Below, piece by piece: positions 8,401 through 15,432 of a stretch of DNA of 21,378 nt. Within the stretch, counting starts at the first letter, position 1. The number at the start of each line of letters is the position of its first letter. Where the stretch lies: the NCBI GenBank assembly GCA_910585055.1, contig CAJUBY010000002.1, positions 76,788 through 98,165 of the forward strand, written 5' to 3'. Made by a program: the position numbers and the translations under genes. The notes beneath the pieces are model-generated. The model made no database searches and was not told where the DNA came from. It saw only the letters and a program-made list of their open reading frames with translations. This stretch comes from an uncultured Christensenella sp. GTDB lineage: Bacteria; Bacillota; Clostridia; Christensenellales; Pumilibacteraceae.

Positions 8401-8418
8401 GATCCCTTCCTTATCGAC

Positions 8419-8450
8419 CGTCTCCCCCGCCTCGATGACGGGCGGAGACG
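8419..8450 (-). other. Leader hairpin upstream of the LacI-family gene
   Basis: CGTCTCC with GGAGACG forms a 7-bp outer stem. A further CCCG/CGGG pairing continues it after a bulged base. It lies 19 bases upstream of the regulator start codon, between a weak -10-like TATCAT (8461-8466, minus strand) and the ribosome site. No T-tract follows, so it is not a terminator. It may stabilise the leader or act as an operator. Confidence 0.4.
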
Positions 8451-8576
8451 ATAGAAAGGTATGATATGGTGAGGGTTAATGATGAGCTGAACAAAAGTAT
8501 CCGCCGCCGCGGTATGCACGTCAGGCAATAACGGACCGCCGTATTCGGCTCCGACCGCAGCTGCGGACATATCGGA

Positions 8577-11500
8577 TTATTGGGAAATGGCTTCTATTTT
8601 GGTAGCGGCTTTGTTCCAGCCTGTTGCGGCTTTATACGCTTCGACACTCGCCGAAGGCACATAGATCTTTCCGACAAAGCCGATGGGCAAGAACGTCGTA
8701 CCGGAATCTGTTTTTTCGGGCGGAGTTTCCGCAAGCACCGTAATGACCATGGATTTATTTGCCATGGAGAATACACTGCCCTCTATATACTTAAATTTAC
8801 TCCCCAAATTGACTGTAGTCAGCGCCGTCGCCTTATAGAAAGCCTGATATTCGATGGACTCTACATTCGGCAGATTTATGCCTACTATCCCCGATAGAGC
8901 GAATGCCGCGACTTTGATCGTTACTGCGTTTTCGAGCGTGAGCGTCTGTCCTGTTACCGCCGCGTAATCGGCACAGGCGTAAACGGTCTTTTCGTCAAGG
9001 CTCATCAGCAATCCATTTTCCACCTTAAACGATCGGCTGCCTGCCTCTACCGTTATCTTAACTTTACTTCTGTTTGCCGTGACATCGGAAAATACTTTTA
9101 ATATATCTTTAGCGATAGAATCCGGCAATGAAGTAAGTTCTTTTGGTATAGTGACCGTTTCCGTTCCGTCGTACGAGAATGTTCCGGCATACGAAATAAA
9201 TCTGCCGTCGTTCCACATTGTCCAGTCGCCTATAGTCACTTCGTAAGGAACAAGCTCTATCATCGCGGCATAGGCGCTCCACCCTTCCGCGGTTTTGTAC
9301 GCTTCCACGCTGTCCTGCGGAACGTAAATCTTTCCGTTGAAATCAGAGTCGAACACAGACGCTCCGGCAGTAGGTACGGCTGTTGTGCGGACATAGATTA
9401 TAGCATCGGATTTGATACCGCAGAGCGCATTTTGATCGAGCGCCGTCAGTTTATCGCCTATATCCACAGTCGCCGTAACTGCACAGCCGTAAAATGCGTA
9501 AGACTCTATACGGGTGACGTTGGGCAACACGACGGATGTCAACTTTTTGGCGTTTGCAAATGCGTAGCCTTTTACCGACGTTACCGTTTCGGAAGTATAC
9601 GACTCCGCCGTACCCGATGTGGGGTATGCGTAAAGTACAGTTCCGTCCGCGCTTAACAACGCGCCGTTTTGGTCTACCTTAAACGCCGTATTACCTTCTT
9701 CCACGGTAAACGTAACATTTTCGAGGAAAACGATGTCTACACCGAAAATTCCCCAAATACCGTTTGCGGAGTTGCCGAAGCTTTTTACGTTTGCGGTGAT
9801 CAGTATGTTATTCAAATCGCCTTCATAAGCCGTAGCCACACCGTTTTCGTCGACCGTCCACTTGCTACCGGTAACGATCTCGGGCGCATCGTTATTGTCA
9901 AGCGAAGAAAGCGGCATTATCCTGTGCGCCCAACGGCTCCAATCGGCGTGCGTTTTGTACGCGTCCACCAAACTGTCTTTGACGTAGATCTTAAACAGGG
10001 CATCTGCCTTGGAAAACGCTTTATCATGCGGCACATTGCTTATATCCGCAACACTGTTTCCGCGAAGAATAAGTTTTGCGATCGGTTCCGAATAGAACAT
10101 TGTCGTATTTTCCCGTGTAAACTTTGTCGCATAGGTGTCTACTACTCTGACATTATCACCGACGAACAGCTTATGACTTACTTCGGTCAAAGTATCGGGA
10201 AGCACTATCCTATTGAGCAACGAACTTTGTGTAAACGCATTACTATCTATCGAAGTCAGTTGCGAACCTTCTTCGAATTCCACGCTCCTGAGATTTTCGC
10301 AATACGCAAACGCTCTGAACGCAACCGTTTCCACCGACGCAGGGATAACGATACTTTCGAACCCGGTACCGCTGAAAGCCTGAATACCGAGGATCGACAG
10401 CTTCGAAGGGAACTTGAATGTTGTGATCTCGGTACAATCGGAGAAAACATTCCTGCCGAATTCCGTGATCCCGTCCGGAAGATTTACTTGCGAGAGTTTC
10501 GAACAGTCGGAAAATACATAATCGGGCAGTTTTTTGATAGTGCCGACGATTTCGACGTTTTCCAATTTCGGACATTTTTGGAACGCGTAATTTCCGATCG
10601 AAGATACGCCGGTCAGATTTATGCCGATAACTTCGGCGCAATTGGCAAATGCATATTTCCCGATACTCGATTGCTGCAATAAAAGCGATGTAAAGCCCGT
10701 ACCGTAAAACGCATAATCGGGGATCTCCGAGATCTTGCCGAAGTCGAACGTTTTTAATCCGGAACAACCGTAAAATGCGTAAGAACCCACCGACGAAAGC
10801 TTGGGCAAAGACAGCGTCTTTTCTTCTGTTATTTTGTTATAGAATGCATAGCCCGTCACAGTTGTTACATCGTTCCACGAAAGTGTGTCGGCGCCGCCTA
10901 TGTAATAATACAGTCGAGTACCGTCTGCGCTTACCAGCGCGCCGTTTTGTATTTTAAACGCAGTGCTGCCTTCCTGTACCGACAGCGACGTACATTTGGC
11001 TAAATTCTCGACGGACTTAAACACGGTTATAACGGACTCGAGCTGCGTCACCGCTTTGGGTATCACGACCGAAGCGTAATCGTCTGTAGGCGCATAATCC
11101 AAGATTTTGCCGTTTATTACGGTCCAGCCGTTTTCTACAAAATACAGACTTTCGTCGACGAACCGTTCTTTCCATTGCGCCCACTTGGCTCCTGCGCCTA
11201 CTGCCCAACCGCTGTTATCCGCTACGATATCGGCGTAATTCTCGTGTTTGCACAAAAACAGCGCATCGGATTTAAACGAATCGGTCTTTACCTCCGTCGG
11301 ATTAACAAACCCGTCGAGATAAACTTTTATCGCATTATCGAACGACGATCTGTCGATCTGTTTTAAGCTGGCGGGAAGCGTTATCTCTTTAAGTAAAGTA
11401 CATCCGCCGAACGAGCCGCGTATGACCTGTACACACGAACCAAGATCGACTTTGGAAAGCATCGAACAGCCGACGAATGCGGACGCGCCTATATCCACCG

Positions 11501-14324
11501 CCTTTTTGAATACTACTTCGGTAACTTTCGTGCTTTCGAATACGCGGTCCGACAATGTGACAAGTTCGTCGAAAACGAGCTTGCCGGTCACACCCGACTG
11601 CTTAAACGCATAATTGCCTATTTCTGTAACTGCCGGATTAAGATCCGTATCCGCGAGTTTGGTGCATATCTCGAAAGCGGAGACGCCTATCGAAACAACG
11701 CCGGACAGATCGAGCTCCGTCAGTTCGGCGCAGCCGTAAAATGCTCTTGCGCCTATTTCTCTTACAGTCGAAGGCAATATAACCGTTTTTACGTTGCCGA
11801 TACCGTCTAAAAATCCTGCCGGGATCTTGGTGACGGCGCCTTTTATCTCGACGGATACTATATTGTTATACGCCGCAACGGGATCGCCGGACACGGTCGA
11901 AAACAACCGATCGCCTAGCGACGTGCAACCCATACCCAATACCACGTTTCCGCCTACGCCGTACAGCGCATTGTTTCCTATGGAAGTCATGCTGTCTGGG
12001 AAAGTTATATCCTTTAGTTTATTATCCTTATAGAAGGCACGGTTGCCTACGGTATCGAGTTTGCTGTTTTCTTCGAACACTACCGAGGTAAGTTCGGTAC
12101 ATTCGGCAAAAGCGCTGTTGCCTATAATTTCGACAGATGCCGGTATAGTGACCGTAGTGATACCCGTAAAACCGTTAAAAACATTGTCGCCGATACTTTC
12201 GATCTTTACGCCTGCAAACGTCAATGCCGTTACGCTTTCCTTACCGGTTGCCGAGGCAAAAGCGTCTGCGGCTATAGACGTTGTTTTTTCGGGGATCTCC
12301 AAAGCCGCCGGCAAAGCTCCGTTCCACTTTACGAGAGCCGTACCTACAAACACCGCGCCGTTTTTATTCAACTCCGCGGCGAACCAAGGCGTACCGTTGA
12401 ACGCGGCGGTACCTATGTTTGTCAGTTGCTCCGACCCTTCCACCGTTGCGAGCGCAGTACAGCCGTCGAATGCGTGATCGCCCACCGCCGTTACTTTTTC
12501 GCCCAGCGTTACCGCCGTTATCTTGGTATTGCCTTGAAGTATGTAAGCAGGTATTGCCGTTACATCGGCGCCGACAGCGAATGAGTCGATAGACGTACAG
12601 CCGTCGAACATGCCCGTACCGCCTTCCTGTACCGCCGCGGCGGAATTAAGCGTAACGGATTTAAGCGCGGTATTGCCTGCAAACGCTTTTGCGCCGACGG
12701 TTTCCAGTCCTGCCGGAAGAGTGAGCGCAGTATACGACGCGCCCTCGAACGCACTCTCGCCCACGCTTATCAGCGAGCCCGGAAGTTCCAGCGCGGTTAA
12801 ACCCGTGCCGTAAAACGCTTTTACGCCTATAGTTTCCACTTTTGCGCCCAGCTTAAGCGTTTTGAGCGACGCCGTATTCATAAACAAATATGCCGGTATT
12901 GCCGTTACATTATCGCCCACGGTAACTTTTACAAGCGCAGAACAGCCTGTAAACGCGAGTCCGTTTTCGGGTGTGCCCTCCGCATCGGCGGCATTGTATT
13001 CCGCTTCCGTAAGCGCCGCGCACGATACGAACGCGCCCGTGCCTATCTTGCTTACTTTTTCGGGGATCGCGATCTCGGTTATGCCCGAACCGCGGAAAGC
13101 GTAATTGCCTATAGTTTCCGTATTTACGCCCAAAGTGACTGTTTTAAGATCTACAAGTCCGGCAAACATCGAGTCGGGAACGGCGGTAACGCCGCTGCCG
13201 ATAACGACGGTTTTAAGTCCCGTCCATTCCTTTACGAGACCGACGGGCAGCTCTGTAACATCGTTACCGACGGTAAGCGCGGCTTCGGCAGTCAAACCTT
13301 TAAACAATTCTCCGACGGTTGCGTTTACCGCATTGTACGTTACATCGGCTGCTGCCGTACCGGCAAACACGTTGCTGCCGATATTTTCCGCGCCCGTGCC
13401 TATGTATATCTTCGACAGTGACTTGGCGTTACGGAATGCATTGTCGCCGATCGAAACAACGCTGTCGGGTATGGCGATCTCTGTTATACCGACGCCCTTC
13501 GACGCGCCGCCGAACGCATAGCTGCCGATATTTTTAAGTCCGTCGGGCAGCGTTACTTCCGTTACGGAATCTTTATCCTGAAGTGCGCCGGCCGCTATGC
13601 CCAACGTTCCGGCACGTACCGCAAGCGTCGTTTCGGCGCCCGTATATTTATACAGGGTCTTGCCAATATACGCCGCGCCGGCAGAAAGTCCGGTATCGTA
13701 TTTGGTAGAACCTAAAGCCGTAGCGCCTATTGCTTCCACATTATCCGCGCCCAAGATCTGTTCGAGATTCGTGCAGCCTCGGAACGCGCGTTGCCCTATC
13801 GTTTTTACGCTCGAAGGAATGAATACGCTTTTTATTACCGTTTGGTTCTCGAAAGCGCTATCGGCTATAGCCGTTACGGCTTTGCCGTCGTGTTCCGCCG
13901 GGATTATTACGTCCGTAGGCATGATCTGTCCGGTCTTCGCCGCTACGGTGTACGTATTGCCGACAGCCACGTAATTGAAATACGTGTCCGAGGTGGACGG
14001 TTTTATCTTCCACTTCGCGTAAAGCGTAAGATCGCCGGTAACCTTATCCTTTTCGAATGTCCAGATCTGCGTCAGCCCCTCGTCCTTGTACCAACCGTCA
14101 AACTCGTATCCGAGTTTCGTGGGATCCGCAGGTTCCGTCACATACTTTCCGGATGTAACGTCCTGACCGACAATGCCGGTGCCGCCGTTCGTATCGAATA
14201 CAATAGTGTAAACCGTAGGCGGTTTTTTGTTGTCCGCGCCGTCGCCGCAAGCGACCACGCAGGCGCCCATAGTAGCGGTACACGCAAGCACTGCCAGCGT
14301 TGCCGCAATTTCCTTCTTTTTCAT
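8577..14324 (-). CDS. Giant BspA-type leucine-rich-repeat lipoprotein
   Basis: A 1915-residue secreted protein. The N-terminus is a lipoprotein signal (MKKKEIAATLAVLACTATMG) with lipobox VVAC, Cys26. Residues ~38-105 are one InlB-type repeat (FDTNGGTG ... FDGWYKDEG ... LTLYAKW). Most of the rest is BspA-type (LRR_5) repeats of about 23 residues, recognisable by IxIPxSVxxIGxxAFxxCxxL. From about residue 1060 three longer modules follow. Each starts with a W-containing strand (GWTVINGK ~1066, SKWTVDENG ~1488, DWTMWNDG ~1697) and an extended FKVxNGxLxSxDGxxLY segment; two of them end in KIYVPxxSVEAYKxAxGW. There is no LPXTG or C-terminal membrane anchor, so it is held by the lipid. BspA-type proteins act as adhesins or binding scaffolds; its place between an amylase and its regulator suggests contact with starch particles or host surfaces (inference). 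Start: GGAGGA at 14332-14337. Confidence 0.88.
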   Translation of the reverse strand: MKKKEIAATLAVLACTATMGACVVACGDGADNKKPPTVYTIVFDTNGGTGIVGQDVTSGKYVTEPADPTKLGYEFDGWYKDEGLTQIWTFEKDKVTGDLTLYAKWKIKPSTSDTYFNYVAVGNTYTVAAKTGQIMPTDVIIPAEHDGKAVTAIADSAFENQTVIKSVFIPSSVKTIGQRAFRGCTNLEQILGADNVEAIGATALGSTKYDTGLSAGAAYIGKTLYKYTGAETTLAVRAGTLGIAAGALQDKDSVTEVTLPDGLKNIGSYAFGGASKGVGITEIAIPDSVVSIGDNAFRNAKSLSKIYIGTGAENIGSNVFAGTAAADVTYNAVNATVGELFKGLTAEAALTVGNDVTELPVGLVKEWTGLKTVVIGSGVTAVPDSMFAGLVDLKTVTLGVNTETIGNYAFRGSGITEIAIPEKVSKIGTGAFVSCAALTEAEYNAADAEGTPENGLAFTGCSALVKVTVGDNVTAIPAYLFMNTASLKTLKLGAKVETIGVKAFYGTGLTALELPGSLISVGESAFEGASYTALTLPAGLETVGAKAFAGNTALKSVTLNSAAAVQEGGTGMFDGCTSIDSFAVGADVTAIPAYILQGNTKITAVTLGEKVTAVGDHAFDGCTALATVEGSEQLTNIGTAAFNGTPWFAAELNKNGAVFVGTALVKWNGALPAALEIPEKTTSIAADAFASATGKESVTALTFAGVKIESIGDNVFNGFTGITTVTIPASVEIIGNSAFAECTELTSVVFEENSKLDTVGNRAFYKDNKLKDITFPDSMTSIGNNALYGVGGNVVLGMGCTSLGDRLFSTVSGDPVAAYNNIVSVEIKGAVTKIPAGFLDGIGNVKTVILPSTVREIGARAFYGCAELTELDLSGVVSIGVSAFEICTKLADTDLNPAVTEIGNYAFKQSGVTGKLVFDELVTLSDRVFESTKVTEVVFKKAVDIGASAFVGCSMLSKVDLGSCVQVIRGSFGGCTLLKEITLPASLKQIDRSSFDNAIKVYLDGFVNPTEVKTDSFKSDALFLCKHENYADIVADNSGWAVGAGAKWAQWKERFVDESLYFVENGWTVINGKILDYAPTDDYASVVIPKAVTQLESVITVFKSVENLAKCTSLSVQEGSTAFKIQNGALVSADGTRLYYYIGGADTLSWNDVTTVTGYAFYNKITEEKTLSLPKLSSVGSYAFYGCSGLKTFDFGKISEIPDYAFYGTGFTSLLLQQSSIGKYAFANCAEVIGINLTGVSSIGNYAFQKCPKLENVEIVGTIKKLPDYVFSDCSKLSQVNLPDGITEFGRNVFSDCTEITTFKFPSKLSILGIQAFSGTGFESIVIPASVETVAFRAFAYCENLRSVEFEEGSQLTSIDSNAFTQSSLLNRIVLPDTLTEVSHKLFVGDNVRVVDTYATKFTRENTTMFYSEPIAKLILRGNSVADISNVPHDKAFSKADALFKIYVKDSLVDAYKTHADWSRWAHRIMPLSSLDNNDAPEIVTGSKWTVDENGVATAYEGDLNNILITANVKSFGNSANGIWGIFGVDIVFLENVTFTVEEGNTAFKVDQNGALLSADGTVLYAYPTSGTAESYTSETVTSVKGYAFANAKKLTSVVLPNVTRIESYAFYGCAVTATVDIGDKLTALDQNALCGIKSDAIIYVRTTAVPTAGASVFDSDFNGKIYVPQDSVEAYKTAEGWSAYAAMIELVPYEVTIGDWTMWNDGRFISYAGTFSYDGTETVTIPKELTSLPDSIAKDILKVFSDVTANRSKVKITVEAGSRSFKVENGLLMSLDEKTVYACADYAAVTGQTLTLENAVTIKVAAFALSGIVGINLPNVESIEYQAFYKATALTTVNLGSKFKYIEGSVFSMANKSMVITVLAETPPEKTDSGTTFLPIGFVGKIYVPSASVEAYKAATGWNKAATKIEAISQ

Positions 14325-14358
14325 ACAGTTTCCTCCTGTTTAATTTTATATAGGGTCG

Positions 14359-14399
14359 TTCGGGTCCCGTCGTCTGCGGTACGCATCGACGTACCCGAA
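14359..14399 (-). other. Long stem-loop upstream of the BspA-type gene
   Basis: Four consecutive helices stack: TTCGGGT/ACCCGAA (14359-14365 with 14393-14399), GTCG/CGAC, and TGCG/CGCA closing a 3-base loop. It lies just upstream of an AT-rich TATATAAAAT stretch (14343-14352) and the ribosome site. No T-run follows directly. It could be a processing site, a leader structure or a weak terminator of the upstream amylase operon. Confidence 0.45.
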
Positions 14400-14434
14400 T
14401 ATCCGCGCCGAGACCGCGCGATTTCCGCTTAAGC

Positions 14435-14493
14435 CCGGAATGACATGATTTATGCGAGTAAGCTTAAAGTACGGAATTTATCAGTCATTCCGG
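14435..14493. repeat. Inverted repeat with CCGGAATGAC arms
   Basis: CCGGAATGAC (14435-14444) and its reverse complement GTCATTCCGG (14484-14493) face each other across 39 bases. The outer arm continues as GCGCGAGCG. The TGTCATTCCG...GCGAGCG pattern resembles small palindromic repeats scattered in many bacterial intergenic regions. It fills the gap between the small secreted protein and the BspA-type gene together with the stem-loop at 14359-14399. Confidence 0.5.
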
Positions 14494-14529
14494 CGCGAGC
14501 GAAAAGCAGATCCGTCGGGATCGAAAGCT

Positions 14530-15423
14530 CTAATCTTTCATTTCCATATAAATCGTCAAATGTCCGCCGTCGTCATAGAATTTGATATAAACTCTGAAAT
14601 GATGACTTTCGTCTTGCACGTACTTAAACGTCGGGTTTTCCACGTCCAAAAACGAATTAAATCCCGATGAATTGTAAGCTTTGATATAGTCGTCGGTCCT
14701 GTTCGCGCCGCTGCTTTCCAGATCGAAACCGCATTTGGGTTCGGGCGCACCGCGCTTTTGCGGAGCATTGGTGGGGTTGGGTCCGTAGACGCGCGACACC
14801 CATACTTGAATGAGATCGTTTGCGCGCAGCTCGAACCATTCGTTATAAAACTGCACCGGACCGCCGTACCCGGCAGTGACCGCACTTGGCACATCCGTGC
14901 CCGATACAAACAGCGGTATGCGTTCGATCTCGCCGGTATCTTGATGTTCGATGCGCAAGTAATGGATCATTTCTTCTTCCGCGTCTTCCGGCGGATTGAC
15001 GGGATCTTTGGGCTGCGACAGCTCGGCGCGGAAATCCGCATACAGGTACGTTGTTTCCGTAACTTCGGGCACGGTCTCGAAATACCGTATCTCGGCATCT
15101 TGGACAGACCACCAGCCGTTAAATGTACAGTCGGTGCGCGATGTCGAAGGCACAGGCAACGTATCGCCGGTGAGCAGATAGGCGTTAGCGGTATGTATCT
15201 CGTCGCACTGAGCGTCTGTAAGCTTTACCGCGCCTTCCGAGACCGTGTTGTATACGGTTTGATTTGTCTTTGTATCCGTATAACTCCCCGGTACAAGATA
15301 GATATTTGCCGTTTCCGCATCGGAAGGAACAACGCCGCCTTCCGTTTCCGCCGCAGCCGCGGATCCTATCACTCCCAGCGCCAGCATAGCCGAAAGCGTT
15401 ATCGATAAAATTTGCTTTTTCAT
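14530..15423 (-). CDS. Secreted protein of unknown function encoded with the amylase
   Basis: 297 residues from the ATG at 15423. That start is chosen because it begins a classic signal peptide (MKKQILSITLSAMLALGVIG, cleavage after the SAAAA stretch) and has GGTGAG four bases upstream; the GTG three codons earlier directly abuts the stop of the preceding gene. Residues ~85-133 resemble an InlB-type repeat (CTFNGWWSVQDAEI ... TTYLYADF). An acidic, Pro-rich linker (138-151) leads to a C-terminal domain of about 145 residues with WFELRANDLIQVW and FRVYIKFYDDGGHLTIYMEM. That pattern recalls beta-sandwich modules attached to extracellular amylases (LxAGDxxxI ... YDxYxKFYxDGxxIY), so a starch-binding helper is possible but unproven. 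It lies 9 bases after the amylase stop, so it is almost certainly co-transcribed with the amylase. No recognised catalytic motif. Confidence 0.75.
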   Translation of the reverse strand: MKKQILSITLSAMLALGVIGSAAAAETEGGVVPSDAETANIYLVPGSYTDTKTNQTVYNTVSEGAVKLTDAQCDEIHTANAYLLTGDTLPVPSTSRTDCTFNGWWSVQDAEIRYFETVPEVTETTYLYADFRAELSQPKDPVNPPEDAEEEMIHYLRIEHQDTGEIERIPLFVSGTDVPSAVTAGYGGPVQFYNEWFELRANDLIQVWVSRVYGPNPTNAPQKRGAPEPKCGFDLESSGANRTDDYIKAYNSSGFNSFLDVENPTFKYVQDESHHFRVYIKFYDDGGHLTIYMEMKD

Positions 15424-15432
15424 ATTTCTCAC

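Noticed and set aside
8461..8494. Promoter of the LacI-family gene
   Set aside because: TATCAT is present, but the nearest -35-like TTGTTC is 22 bases away, too far for a confident call.
8555..8570. CCGCAGCTGCGG palindrome as terminator of the BspA-type gene
   Set aside because: It has no loop when perfectly paired and no T-run on the minus strand.
9669..10682. 337-codon plus-strand ORF antisense to the BspA-type gene
   Set aside because: Shadow of the repetitive LRR coding strand; no domain, composition unlike real proteins.
14509..14522. GATCC/GGATC hairpin as terminator of the amylase operon
   Set aside because: Only five base pairs, and the following TGCTTTTC is a poor T-tract; too weak to list.
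15424..15432. GTG at 15432 as start of the small secreted protein
   Set aside because: The ATG at 15423 has the better-placed ribosome site and begins a normal signal peptide.
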